From CAZBJJ01 sp964492245 (lineage in GTDB: Bacteria > Spirochaetota > Spirochaetia > Treponematales > Breznakiellaceae), in assembly GCA_964492245.1 (NCBI GenBank), contig CAZBJJ010000018.1, positions 1-34,820 of the forward strand: a stretch of 34,820 bases of DNA, in the 5' to 3' direction. The translations under genes and the position numbers were made by a program. Of the stretch, positions 24,101 to 31,781 are shown one piece after another; the stretch's first letter is position 1; the number at the start of each line of letters is the position of its first letter. Under the pieces are notes generated by a model that saw nothing but the letters and a program-made list of their open reading frames with translations, searched no databases and had not been told where the DNA came from.

Positions 24101-25202
24101 AGACCCAGGCCATAACATAGCGGCGGTCGGTAATGCTTATCGGGAACTCAAGGGCATCTTTTTTTCCATCGGCGTTCGGAGATATCCAGGCCTCCTCGGG
24201 CCAAGACAGGGCAATAAGGGGGGGCGTGCGATCGACAAGGCCAGAATGAAGGACAATGCCGCCGCCAATGGCCCAAATATCGTTGTACAGGGGGCGCACT
24301 GGCGTGCTTATTATTATTTCTCCCTCGGTGGGCAGGGCCTTTATTTTTTCCTTAAGCTTGCCGCTAAGGGGAATGCGGGCATCGATAGCCAGTGCAGGTA
24401 TAAAAGATCTGTTCGTTTTATCGAGCATTTCGCGAAGATTGAAGTCCATGCTCGCGTGCAGATTGACGCGTTCAAAAAAGCTAAGATGCAGGCCCAATGC
24501 ACCAGAGGCGTTTACAAAGCCCGGTATGGCCAGTTCGGCGCTTGTCTGCATTGCAAGTGGGCTCAGGCCCTTTTTGTTGTCTTTTAATTTAAATAGGGTA
24601 AAATCTACGCCAACGCGGGGGGTAAAGGCCGCCGGGGCAGGCGATACTCCTAAATCGGAAAGCACTACCGCCCAGGCGAAATCGTTAAATGGGCCCAATT
24701 TGCCAATATTGTAGCGCATGCCAATATCGCCAACAATTTTAGAATCGGTGCCCGCCCCAAGTTTTAGACCAAGGCCAAGGCCCAATTTGGACCAAAGTTC
24801 TTTAGATATCTGAAGGCTCGCCGTAAAATTGGAGCCCAAGGGCATTTCTTCGAAGGGGCTGGTCAAAAATTGAAGCGACGAAGAGAATACCGCAAAGCGG
24901 GTGGGCATCAGGACTCCCAGGTCCACTGAATGGCCAAATTCTTCGCCACTGGCCATGTCCGATATCAATATATAGGATGCATCCACCGTTAGACGCTGCT
25001 CAAGGGCACCAGCTGCTGGATTAAGAGCAGCAGCCGAGGCATTACTGCCCCGGGCAATAAAGGCACCGGCCCCCGCCTGCGAAGCGTGCGCAAGGGGCAA
25101 GACCTGTTCTGCCCCATTGGGAACCTGCCCAAAACTGAGTGCGGGCGCAAGCATAAGCCCCAGTGCGCCAATAAAAACAATTAGCCTAGACTTTCTGAAC
25201 AT
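21198..25202 (-). CDS. Giant outer-membrane protein: PorV/UPF0164-like barrel, FlgD-like Ig repeats, OmpA domain
   Basis: This 1334-residue protein begins with a signal peptide (FRKSRLIVFIGALGLMLAPALSFG). Residues about 40-330 look like a beta barrel of the PorV/UPF0164 (FadL-like) type, with AFIARGSNASAAALNPAA near the start. Eight Ig-like repeats of about 107 residues follow; seven start with a version of FSPNGDGxxD and one is degenerate (FAPLPKGRPN). They contain WDGxxxxGxxxxDGxYxF strands like the FlgD Ig domain. The last 120 residues are an OmpA/MotB-like peptidoglycan-binding domain (VVEGHANPV, LSEARAQAVMEKL, NRRVEFILIK). It could tether outer membrane to peptidoglycan. GGGAGGT precedes ATG 25202, with a good promoter at 25246-25274. 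It is monocistronic. Confidence 0.85.
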   Translation of the reverse strand: MFRKSRLIVFIGALGLMLAPALSFGQVPNGAEQVLPLAHASQAGAGAFIARGSNASAAALNPAAGALEQRLTVDASYILISDMASGEEFGHSVDLGVLMPTRFAVFSSSLQFLTSPFEEMPLGSNFTASLQISKELWSKLGLGLGLKLGAGTDSKIVGDIGMRYNIGKLGPFNDFAWAVVLSDLGVSPAPAAFTPRVGVDFTLFKLKDNKKGLSPLAMQTSAELAIPGFVNASGALGLHLSFFERVNLHASMDFNLREMLDKTNRSFIPALAIDARIPLSGKLKEKIKALPTEGEIIISTPVRPLYNDIWAIGGGIVLHSGLVDRTPPLIALSWPEEAWISPNADGKKDALEFPISITDRRYVMAWVFDIYNEQGELVHSIQNKERRPENEGFKDFFARLTDVKSGVDIPEQLRWDGFYDNGELASDGTYYFTISATDDNGNSRTSESYYFHIDTAPPRIAIEGPKEDLHIFSPDGDGNKDSFAINLSGSHEELWTLSVEDAAGTPVRSFDIIDGSPSPIIWDGKNDSGQIVADGVYRFMAQSIDRAANECRASLENIIVNTEQPVVNILINDPYFSPNGDGVKDFLVLYPQVPQTSGAQTWKLEVLDGKNIVQKTLGATGSIPREISLDGRDDRGKALPEGSYRAKFTVVYQNGSEPHALSPAFALDITAPTANLSAKHTAFSPNGDGVLDTMDIDQKASEEWLWTGEIRRLGSSSSAAPTKTYSFEGEVPRLLQWNGRNDQGALAPDGEYEYSMRATDRAGNVGESNSIVFELSTADTPLMVTANREAFSPNGDGSMDTITISPQFKVIDGIESWRMAIVNAREQEVRVFEGRNTAPKPQLWDGRDASGKLVSDGAYSVLMNMNYRAGNRPEARSEAFVVDTVAPELELGAKWTIFSPNGDGRKDSLPFTIRTPGKDSWTAEILNAANTSLRQWKWTGQAPNIEWDGNDRVGNLAPDGRYRFVVQSTDPAGNRTSASIENISLDTSSTKVFLTSSAPAFAPLPKGRPNSLTLTPIINNRNGIESWKLEILDSTGKLAIDLREKAGEGIPQKLIWDGKDAKGAIKDGQYRARLEVNYLKGDVSVAEVTAIVLDTTAPELSFASSPEYFSPDNDGIEDELFIMLGIQDASPIEAWSLEVYEPGDKLFWQIQGTGSPSEKIVWDGKSNKGELVQSATDYQVVFKAQDAVGNASELRKTIGIDVLVLRVGNQLRIQVPSIIFRENANDFKGLPAETISNNERVLRRIATILNKFRDYKIVVEGHANPVSLTANEEKELLKPLSEARAQAVMEKLIEFGVDKNRLSYIGMGGTSPVIAHKDRDNWWKNRRVEFILIK

Positions 25203-25245
25203 ACAACCTCCCTTAAGTAAATAACAAACATTTTATTACCCTGCT

Positions 25246-25274
25246 ATGTTACCCCATTCTATATGAGCTGTCAT
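25246..25274 (-). promoter_or_regulatory. Promoter of the giant OmpA-like gene
   Basis: On the minus strand ATGACA (25274-25269), a 17-bp spacer and TAACAT (25251-25246) match consensus at five of six positions each. The leader would be about 37 nt and contain a strong Shine-Dalgarno. Confidence 0.65.
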
Positions 25275-25298
25275 GGGGGAAGCGAGAAAAATGAAAGC

Positions 25299-25327
25299 TT
25301 GGCGTTTATATAATAATTCGCTATTAT
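25299..25327 (+). promoter_or_regulatory. Candidate promoter(s) of the def operon
   Basis: A perfect TATAAT lies at 25309-25314 without a good -35. Alternatively TTGGCG (25299-25304), a 17-bp spacer and TATTAT (25322-25327) would start transcription at about 25334, beside the in-frame ATG at 25335. Both place the start within a few bases of the def start codons. Confidence 0.4.
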
Positions 25328-25820
25328 GGTAGATATGGATATTGTAGTTTTAGGCGATGAGATTTTGCGCCAAAAAGCGCAGAACATTGCTGATATCGAT
25401 ACTAATATTAAGGCTCTTTCGCAGCAGATGCTCGAAACCATGTACCGGGGCAAGGGCATTGGATTAGCGGCCCCCCAGGTGGGCCTGTCGCTGCGCATGT
25501 TTGTGCTGGATGTGGAGGAGGGCTCCCCGCTGGTTTTTATAAACCCGTCGCTCTTGGAAACCAGCGAAGAGCTGGAAGACTTCGAAGAGGGCTGTCTTTC
25601 CATTCCCGGTGTCTATGCGAAGGTCGCCCGTTCTGCAGAAATTCGCATCCAGGCCTGGAACGAAAGGGGGCGCCCCTTTACCCTGTCTGCCGATGGGCTT
25701 TTAGCCCGGGTTATTCTGCACGAATACGACCATCTCGAGGGGCTTTTGTTTGTAGACCGGCTCAAACAGGCAAAGCGGGACAGCCTGCTCAAACAGTATG
25801 AAAACCGGATTCGTGCGTGA
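25326..25820 (+). CDS. def: Peptide deformylase
   Basis: The 164-residue metalloenzyme removes the formyl group from nascent N-formyl-Met chains. The three family motifs are intact: GIGLAAPQVG, EGCLSIPG (metal Cys) and HEYDHLEG (H132, E133, H136). ATG 25326 and ATG 25335 are both possible starts; neither has a Shine-Dalgarno, and the promoter hexamers nearby suggest a leaderless or nearly leaderless message, which would favour 25335. It overlaps fmt by four bases (GTGA), the common def-fmt pairing of opposing formylation enzymes. Confidence 0.95.
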   Translation: MVDMDIVVLGDEILRQKAQNIADIDTNIKALSQQMLETMYRGKGIGLAAPQVGLSLRMFVLDVEEGSPLVFINPSLLETSEELEDFEEGCLSIPGVYAKVARSAEIRIQAWNERGRPFTLSADGLLARVILHEYDHLEGLLFVDRLKQAKRDSLLKQYENRIRA

Positions 25821-26785
25821 ACATTCTCTACGCCGCTAGTCCACAGATAGCTGTCCCCTGTTTAAACCTTCTATTACAGGCCGGCTCCCCGTGGACCCTT
25901 GTGGGCCTTTTAACGAGCCCCCCTGCTTCCAGGGGGCGCCACCGTGCGCTTAATCCCTCGGATGTGGCCCAAGCCCTGGATATGGCTGGGGCCGAGGTGC
26001 CGGTTCTAAGCCCAGAGCACCTACTTGCAGATGCCCGCAACGAAATAGCGAGGCTGTCGCCCGATCTCTTAATCGCTTTTGCCTATGGCAGAATTTTTGG
26101 CCCCAAGTTTTTAGAGCTCTTTCCGCGGGGAGCTATCAATATTCATCCCTCCCTTTTGCCCAAATATCGTGGGGCAACCCCCATTCCCGAGGCAATCTTG
26201 CACCGGGACCGGCAGACCGGCATCAGTATACAAAAAATAGCCCGGGAAATGGACAGTGGCGACCTTCTGCTGCAGGAAAAAATGGATATAGATGATGGCG
26301 AGAGCACTGCCAGCCTTACGGCAAAGGTCTCTCTTGCCGCCGTGCCCCTGCTGGAAAAAGTTCTGCGGTCCCTGGCGAATTTCCCCTCGGTGGCCGATGT
26401 ACCGGCTCAAAAACAGGATCACCGCCTGGCTACGTATTGCCGGAAAATAGAAAAAGAGGATGGACAGATCGATTGGAGCCAGAGAGCGGTGGATATTGAT
26501 GCCATGGTGCGTGCGTATCAGCCCTGGCCCCTAGCCCATACCTATTGGCAGGGCCAACGCCTCAATATTTTTCAGGCCCAAGCCCAGAGCGGCACCGAGA
26601 ATTCCGATATACAGCAGTTTCGGGCGGGCCAGGTCTTGGGCATAGACAGAGAGCGGGGGATACTGGTAAAAACAGGCGAAGGGATTTTAGCGATTCGCAC
26701 ATTGCAATTGGCGGGGCGAAAAATACTGGACTGGAAGACCTTTTTAAATGGAGCCCGCGAATTTCCGTCGGCTTTTTTGGAATAG
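25817..26785 (+). CDS. fmt: Methionyl-tRNA formyltransferase
   Basis: The enzyme transfers a formyl group from 10-formyl-THF to initiator Met-tRNA. The 322-residue product has the expected core INIHPSLLPKYRGATPIPEAIL with the catalytic Asn-His, then EMDSGDLLLQ and a C-terminal OB-like domain (YQPWPLAHTYWQGQRLNIFQA). The start is GTG 25817, overlapping the def stop as GTGA, so translation is coupled. The N terminus MNILYAASPQIAVPCL is normal for the family. A PASTA-protein gene follows after 30 bp. Confidence 0.95.
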   Translation: MNILYAASPQIAVPCLNLLLQAGSPWTLVGLLTSPPASRGRHRALNPSDVAQALDMAGAEVPVLSPEHLLADARNEIARLSPDLLIAFAYGRIFGPKFLELFPRGAINIHPSLLPKYRGATPIPEAILHRDRQTGISIQKIAREMDSGDLLLQEKMDIDDGESTASLTAKVSLAAVPLLEKVLRSLANFPSVADVPAQKQDHRLATYCRKIEKEDGQIDWSQRAVDIDAMVRAYQPWPLAHTYWQGQRLNIFQAQAQSGTENSDIQQFRAGQVLGIDRERGILVKTGEGILAIRTLQLAGRKILDWKTFLNGAREFPSAFLE

Positions 26786-26815
26786 AATAGCTTTATATAG
26801 ATATAGAGGTTAAAT

Positions 26816-27871
26816 ATGAGCTTGATGGACAGGTTGGGAATTGATATGGACGCAATCGAGGGCTTTGTACGCCAGCATTTGCGCCTAATTTTAATAAGCG
26901 CCTTTGCGCTTTTAGTTTTTGTGGCAATTATCGGGGTAACCGTGTTTTTTGCCTTTGTAAAGGGCGGCGAACAGACCATGGTGCCCAACGTACAGGGCAA
27001 GGAGCTCACTACCGCCCTGCTCGAGCTACAGTCCAAGGAGTTATACCCGCGTATTCAACTGCGCTATTCCAACTCTGCCGCCGATAAGGGCAATATCCTC
27101 GAGCAGGACCCGAGCCCGGGGAGCATAGTAAAGGCCGGCAGAAGGGTAAAATTGATAGTTTCCCGCGGGGTCATTATCGATAAAATAGACAATTATGTGG
27201 GCCAAAATATAGACGACGTTAAAATGCGCCTACAGGCCCAGTTTTCCTCTTCTTCGCGGCCATTATTGTCTTTGCGCGAACCCCTAATATACGATTTTTC
27301 TACCGAATCCTTTGGCACCATTATCGAGCAGTCCCCCCTGCCCGGCAGCGATATCTCGGGCCCGGTAAAACTGGCCTTTGTGGTCAGTCGGGGCCCCGAG
27401 ACCGATAAGATCACCGTGCCAGAGCTCACTGGTTTGCGCGTGTACGAGGCCCTCGAAGAGCTGGACAAGGCCGGTGCCTATTGGACAATGGAACTGCGGG
27501 CCCTGCAGGAGGACGAGCGCCCCGACTCCCTCGTTTCTCAGCTGCCGGCAGCTGGGACAGTGATAAGCCTGAGTGAGCCAATTCAAATCCTCGTTGCGGT
27601 TCCCGAAAATCTGCGCGCTGGCGAAGTGTATGGGCTTTTTACCCACAGCCTGCCCGAGTACCCCTACCCACTGCCGGTCACCTTAGAGGCCCTTATGCCC
27701 TCTGGCGAAAGACAGCTGGTGGCCACTGTCTCGCACCATGGGGGGCTATTCACCCTGCCATACCGCCTGCCAGAGAAGGCCGTGCTAATTTTAAGTGTGC
27801 AAGACAGGGAGATTACCCGGGCTCCCGCCGAAAATGCTCAGATCTTTCGGCAGGAAGAGCTGCAAGAGTAG
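26816..27871 (+). CDS. Membrane-anchored PASTA-domain protein
   Basis: The 351-residue protein has a short cytosolic N terminus, one membrane helix (about residues 23-48) and three PASTA domains outside the cytoplasm: VPNVQGKELTTALLELQ, a second with IDNYVGQNIDDVKMRL, and a third with VPELTGLRVYEALEELDKAG. PASTA domains bind peptidoglycan fragments or beta-lactams and usually sit on Ser/Thr kinases or class A/B PBPs. Here there is no kinase or transpeptidase domain, so this is a stand-alone PASTA protein, perhaps a cell-wall sensor or scaffold. About 80 residues after the last PASTA domain are unrecognised. AGAGG at 26805-26809 supports ATG 26816. It lies with def-fmt as the probable third gene of the operon. 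Confidence 0.88.
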   Translation: MSLMDRLGIDMDAIEGFVRQHLRLILISAFALLVFVAIIGVTVFFAFVKGGEQTMVPNVQGKELTTALLELQSKELYPRIQLRYSNSAADKGNILEQDPSPGSIVKAGRRVKLIVSRGVIIDKIDNYVGQNIDDVKMRLQAQFSSSSRPLLSLREPLIYDFSTESFGTIIEQSPLPGSDISGPVKLAFVVSRGPETDKITVPELTGLRVYEALEELDKAGAYWTMELRALQEDERPDSLVSQLPAAGTVISLSEPIQILVAVPENLRAGEVYGLFTHSLPEYPYPLPVTLEALMPSGERQLVATVSHHGGLFTLPYRLPEKAVLILSVQDREITRAPAENAQIFRQEELQE

Positions 27872-27878
27872 GCTAGAC

Positions 27879-29591
27879 CTAGTCTGTTGATTTTTTAGGA
27901 TAGAGAAAGCGCTTTATTTTTTGAGTTGCTGTTTTTTCGAAGGGTTCCCGATGAATTTTTACATCGTGGATGCGCGAAAAAGCTCCTAAGCGGCGGTTGG
28001 CATTTTGTTTAATATTCCCAAGCATATCTACTGCGCTGCTGCCTGCATCATGTAAAGCGTGCGCTAATTTTTCCGCCGCCGTATGGGCCATATCGCTGGC
28101 CGCTGCCAGCATAGTCTGGGCTTTTTCGTTTAAGACCACCAGTGCTACAAGGCGCCCACCTTTTTCGGCATAGACCAAAGATTCTTCGACAAAACTGGAC
28201 TCATTTATAAGGGCTTCAATTTCTTCGGGGTAGATATTCTCGCCAGAGGGGCCTAGGATCATGGCTTTTAGCCGACCCTTAATAAACAGCCGGGCCTTGG
28301 CATCGAAGGCACCGAGGTCGCCAGTCTTAAACCAGCCATCTTCGCTAAAGGCCTCCTCTGTCCGCTTCTCATCCTTGTAATAGCCGAGCATAATATTTGG
28401 CCCCTTGGCCTGAATTTCGCCCTCGCCACCAATCTTGTCCACAATATTGCCCTCGCCATCCATCAACCTCAGTTGTACCCCTTCCAATGCGGGGCCCGTT
28501 GAACGCAGAACTGTTTTAAAGGGGGGAGCACCGGCCAAAAGCGGCGAGGTTTCGGTAAGGCCATAGCCAATTGCATAGGGAAAGCCAGCTTTTTTTAAAA
28601 AGGCTTCCACATCGGGGGCCAAGGGCGCCCCGCCAACGCCAAAAAACCTAATAGCTCCGCCAAAGGTCGAATACAGCTTTTTCCCGGCCACCTTAATCGC
28701 CAGCGGCTTTGTAATAGCCAATTTGTACAGCGGGTGGGCCTGGAGGGTGCCCAGAATTTTTCCGCGATAAATTTTTTCAATAATGAGGGGGACGGTAAGC
28801 ATGACCGTCGGTTTTATCAATTGAAGGGCGGGGAGCAGGGCGGCTGGGGTGGGTGGCCTATCCAGATAGGTGGTGGCCGAGCCGTTTATAATTGCCACAA
28901 TCATGCCAACTGTCGCCTCGTAGGTATGTGCCAGGGGCAGAATGGATAAAAAGCGGTCCCTTGGGTAGATCTTTATAATTGAGCGGGTGGCAATGGCATT
29001 GGAAAGAATATTCCGATGGCTAAGCATGACGCCCTTGCTCTGCCCACTTGTTCCCGAAGTATATAAAATTGCCACTAAATCGTCGGGATCCTGCTCGGTA
29101 TACTCGGTATTGGGGAACAGCGGCAGTTGCCGAGCATCTTTTCCCGCTTCTTTAACTAAAACCCCCGAAGCGCTGAGGGTGTCGATGTACACGAGTGTCA
29201 GTTTGTCTTTTAAAGATGCCGGTATTTTGTCCTTTGTCTTTTCGGAAATCAGTACAAAGGAGATTTCGGCATGTTGGATGATGTTTTCAATATGTTCGGG
29301 CAAAAAATCGATAAGCACCGGCACGATAACCGCCCCCGCCATAGCAACCGAAAAATACGATACCGGCCATTCAATGCGGTTTTCGCTAATAAGCAAGACC
29401 CTATCGCCCTTTTCCACGCCAAGGCTGCCCAGGGCAGCAGAAAAATTTAATACCCGCTGTGAAAATTCGGACCAAGATAGCGCCGAAGTTTGCCCTGCTT
29501 CGGTACAAAGGGAAAAGGCCTTTCGATGTGGCCAGCGCCTTCCGGCCGAAATGGCCAAATTAGATAGACTCAGGTGGTCAAGGTTTAACAT
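27879..29591 (-). CDS. Long-chain acyl-CoA synthetase (AMP-binding)
   Basis: The 570-residue ANL-superfamily ligase activates fatty acids as acyl-CoA via an acyl-adenylate. The P-loop-like motif YTSGTSGQSKGVMLSHRN, the GYGLTETSPLL motif, GWFKTGDLGAFD and RLKAMILGPSGENIYPEEIE are all present. Bacterial long-chain enzymes of this type have about 560-640 residues. The C terminus ends TATQKIKRFLYP, typical of the family. AGGAG six bases before ATG 29591 fixes the start. Its stop is 7 bp from the convergent PASTA gene, with no room for a terminator between them. The fatty-acid chain length preferred cannot be read from sequence. Confidence 0.92.
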   Translation of the reverse strand: MLNLDHLSLSNLAISAGRRWPHRKAFSLCTEAGQTSALSWSEFSQRVLNFSAALGSLGVEKGDRVLLISENRIEWPVSYFSVAMAGAVIVPVLIDFLPEHIENIIQHAEISFVLISEKTKDKIPASLKDKLTLVYIDTLSASGVLVKEAGKDARQLPLFPNTEYTEQDPDDLVAILYTSGTSGQSKGVMLSHRNILSNAIATRSIIKIYPRDRFLSILPLAHTYEATVGMIVAIINGSATTYLDRPPTPAALLPALQLIKPTVMLTVPLIIEKIYRGKILGTLQAHPLYKLAITKPLAIKVAGKKLYSTFGGAIRFFGVGGAPLAPDVEAFLKKAGFPYAIGYGLTETSPLLAGAPPFKTVLRSTGPALEGVQLRLMDGEGNIVDKIGGEGEIQAKGPNIMLGYYKDEKRTEEAFSEDGWFKTGDLGAFDAKARLFIKGRLKAMILGPSGENIYPEEIEALINESSFVEESLVYAEKGGRLVALVVLNEKAQTMLAAASDMAHTAAEKLAHALHDAGSSAVDMLGNIKQNANRRLGAFSRIHDVKIHREPFEKTATQKIKRFLYPKKSTD

Positions 29592-29660
29592 AGAAACTCC
29601 TATAGGCTGATAAAGATATTCGCATTAGACGAGCTAGGTAACTTATTGGACACCGAGGCC

Positions 29661-29689
29661 TTGCAGGGGTTGCATTCAGCCGGTAAAGT
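29661..29689 (+). promoter_or_regulatory. Candidate promoter of the small secreted protein gene
   Basis: TTGCAG (29661-29666), 17 bp, then TAAAGT (29684-29689). The predicted start, 7 nt past the -10, is the A of ATG 29696, again implying a leaderless message. Confidence 0.4.
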
Positions 29690-29695
29690 AAGCAC

Positions 29696-30166
29696 ATGAT
29701 ATATCTTACTAAAAAAAGATTGTACCGCTTAAGTCTTGTTTTTGCACTTATTGTGGCCGGTAATTTGTATGCCGATGAGCAGCGCAGTCTAGATGCCATG
29801 GCCAGCTGGGTGGGCCTTGAGCTGCACGAGGTGTTGGAGCGTTTTGGCCCACCGCTTTCGGTGTATCCCCTGCGCGGACAGGAGGCCTGGCAGGACGATG
29901 TGGTCTTTGAATATCCTAAATATGATCTTTTTATATATAAAAACAGGGTCTGGCAGTTGCGTTTTTATTCGCTAGTAAATATACCCGAAAAGGCCACCGC
30001 CTCGGTGGTCAAGGCCCTGCTTGGCCAGCCTCTTTTCGACCATGCTTCCAACTGGATCTACCAGCTTGGCGGGGAGGCATGGCCCCTGCGTTTGCGGGTA
30101 AACTTTAATCCTGCCCCTCAAGAGAATTCGCTGGATTGTTTTTATCTATACCGCGCAGATTTTTAA
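29696..30166 (+). CDS. Secreted protein of unknown function
   Basis: The 156-residue product has an N-terminal signal peptide (KKRLYRLSLVFALIVAGNLYA, cleavage likely after YADE or nearby) and no further membrane segment. The mature part starts with LDAMASWVGLELHEVLERFGPP and continues with VVFEYPKYDLFIYKNRVWQLRFY. This layout, a helix, a GPP turn and then beta strands carrying W and Y, resembles BamE/SmpA-like periplasmic domains, but the similarity is by eye and weak. I do not recognise the family. No Shine-Dalgarno is visible. It ends 21 bp before aroDE and probably shares its transcript. Confidence 0.65.
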   Translation: MIYLTKKRLYRLSLVFALIVAGNLYADEQRSLDAMASWVGLELHEVLERFGPPLSVYPLRGQEAWQDDVVFEYPKYDLFIYKNRVWQLRFYSLVNIPEKATASVVKALLGQPLFDHASNWIYQLGGEAWPLRLRVNFNPAPQENSLDCFYLYRADF

Positions 30167-30187
30167 TTGATGTACAAGGAGGTCTTT

Positions 30188-31672
30188 GTGTCTAAAATTT
30201 GTCTCTGCCTAACGGCAACTACGCTGGCTAGAAATTTGGAAATACTGGATAAATATCGACCCTTTATTGATATAGCCGAATTGCGTGTGGACTGCTTAGA
30301 CAAGGATGAACGCTTTTTAATACGAAGGTTTCCCGAACAGGCCGGCCTGCCAGTTGTGTTAACTGTACGCCGCCGCATCGACGGAGGTATGTTTCAAGAG
30401 GGCGAGGGGGCTCGAATTACCCTTTTAGCCTCTGGCCTGGCCTGGGCCGATTCCGACCGCCGGCGCAATTTTGCCTATGTAGACCTCGAAGAAGATACCG
30501 AGGTTCCCAGCCTCGAAGAGGCCGCGCGGGCCTTTGGCACCCGTATTATCCGCTCGGTGCACGACTTTACCGGCGTACCAGAAAATTTATCCCAGCGAAT
30601 ACGCCAGCTGCGCCGAAATGGCGATGAAATTGTTAAAATGGCGGTAATGCCCTCTGGCATAGGCGATCTTAGCAAGATATTCAGGGCTGCGCGGGAATGC
30701 CAGGACATTGAAAAAATTGTTGTGGGCATGGGCCCCTATGGGCAACCCACCCGCATTTTGGCAAATAAACTGGGCTCCTGTATTAGCTATGCCTCGCCTT
30801 TGGGCGAAGAAGATATTCGCGCTGCCGCTCCTGGACAGGTAGACCCCGTGGAAATGGCCAAACTCTATCGTTTTCACAGTATAGATGAGGATACAAAAAT
30901 CTTTGGCATTATTGGCCTACCGCTTACCACTACTTCCAGCCCAAGTATTCACAATCTAGGCTACGAAAAATCGAAGTTCAACGCTGTATATTTGCCCTTT
31001 AAATGCGATTCAGTTGGCGATTTTTTCTATTTAGCCGACAAAATAGGTATACAAGGGGCCTCGGTTACCATCCCCTGGAAGGAAGAGGTGCTTCCCTTTT
31101 TGCGAACAAAATCGGATACCGTGGAGCTTATTGGTTCTTGCAATACTCTTGTGCGGGAGAGCACTGGCTGGCATGGCTATAATACCGATGCATTGGGCTT
31201 TTCGCAGTCCTTGCTTTCGGCCATGGGTGTTAAACATTTGCGGGGTCTGCGCGTTACCGTAATTGGGGCTGGCGGTGTAGCCTGTGCCGTAGTAAGTGAG
31301 CTTAAAAGACTTGGGGCAAGAGCTCTTATCTTAAACCGTTCAGTGTTGCGAGCAAAAAATCTAGCCCATGTATACGATTATGCCTGGGCAGGTCTCGATG
31401 AACGGGGAATAGCACATATGGAAAAATTCCGCGATATTATCATTCAAACTACTTCGGTGGGAATGGGCGAACTGGAAAATCTCGACCCCGTCCCCCTGTA
31501 CCGGTTTGCTGGCAGGGAGGTGGCGATGGATCTTATTTACAAGCCAGAAAAAACACTGTTTTTACAGCGGGCCGAGGCGGCCGGATGTCTTATTTTAAAT
31601 GGCCGGGATATGCTAGAGCGCCAGGCGCGCTTCCAATACGAGCTTTTTACGGGTGGTGAGTACCCCGATTGA
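30188..31672 (+). CDS. aroDE: Bifunctional 3-dehydroquinate dehydratase / shikimate dehydrogenase
   Basis: The 494-residue fusion catalyses two successive steps of the shikimate pathway. Residues 1 to about 230 are a type I dehydroquinase with H125 in IIRSVHDF and the Schiff-base lysine K150 in EIVKMAVMPSG. From about 235 a shikimate dehydrogenase follows: GIIGLPLTTTSSPSIHN, SVTIPWKEEV with K298, GYNTDALGF and the NADP fold VIGAGGVACAVV. Type I AroD-AroE fusions are known in plants, Chlamydia and some spirochaetes. The start is GTG 30188, five bases after AAGGAGG (30176-30182); upstream in-frame TTG/ATG codons lack a ribosome site. TTTSSP replaces the more usual HSLSP, a minor change in the shikimate-binding loop. 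Confidence 0.95.
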   Translation: MSKICLCLTATTLARNLEILDKYRPFIDIAELRVDCLDKDERFLIRRFPEQAGLPVVLTVRRRIDGGMFQEGEGARITLLASGLAWADSDRRRNFAYVDLEEDTEVPSLEEAARAFGTRIIRSVHDFTGVPENLSQRIRQLRRNGDEIVKMAVMPSGIGDLSKIFRAARECQDIEKIVVGMGPYGQPTRILANKLGSCISYASPLGEEDIRAAAPGQVDPVEMAKLYRFHSIDEDTKIFGIIGLPLTTTSSPSIHNLGYEKSKFNAVYLPFKCDSVGDFFYLADKIGIQGASVTIPWKEEVLPFLRTKSDTVELIGSCNTLVRESTGWHGYNTDALGFSQSLLSAMGVKHLRGLRVTVIGAGGVACAVVSELKRLGARALILNRSVLRAKNLAHVYDYAWAGLDERGIAHMEKFRDIIIQTTSVGMGELENLDPVPLYRFAGREVAMDLIYKPEKTLFLQRAEAAGCLILNGRDMLERQARFQYELFTGGEYPD

Positions 31673-31703
31673 TAAAATATTTTGCAATAAATGGTTTTTT
31701 TTG

Positions 31704-31732
31704 TTGTCCTAGACAATTTAAACGTATACAAT
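31704..31732 (+). promoter_or_regulatory. Promoter of the histone-fold gene, with a palindrome over the -35
   Basis: TTGTCC (31704-31709), a 17-bp AT-rich spacer and TACAAT (31727-31732) form a good promoter. The -35 is part of the perfect inverted repeat TTGTC-CTA-GACAA (31704-31716), which could be an operator. Confidence 0.65.
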
Positions 31733-31741
31733 ATGATTTTA

Positions 31742-31758
31742 TGCGCTGTCCTAGCGTA
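31742..31758 (+). promoter_or_regulatory. 5' leader hairpin of the histone-fold mRNA
   Basis: Starting about 3 nt after the predicted transcription start, TGCGCT (31742-31747) pairs with AGCGTA (31753-31758) around GTCCT. The centre repeats the 8-mer TGTCCTAG that is also the heart of the upstream palindrome. It may stabilise the message or mark a second binding site. Confidence 0.45.
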
Positions 31759-31781
31759 AATATTATATTTGAGGAGTTACT

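Noticed and set aside
28987..29610. 207-residue plus-strand ORF opposite the acyl-CoA synthetase
   Set aside because: It is antisense to well-conserved AMP-binding motifs and has low-complexity Ser-rich translation.
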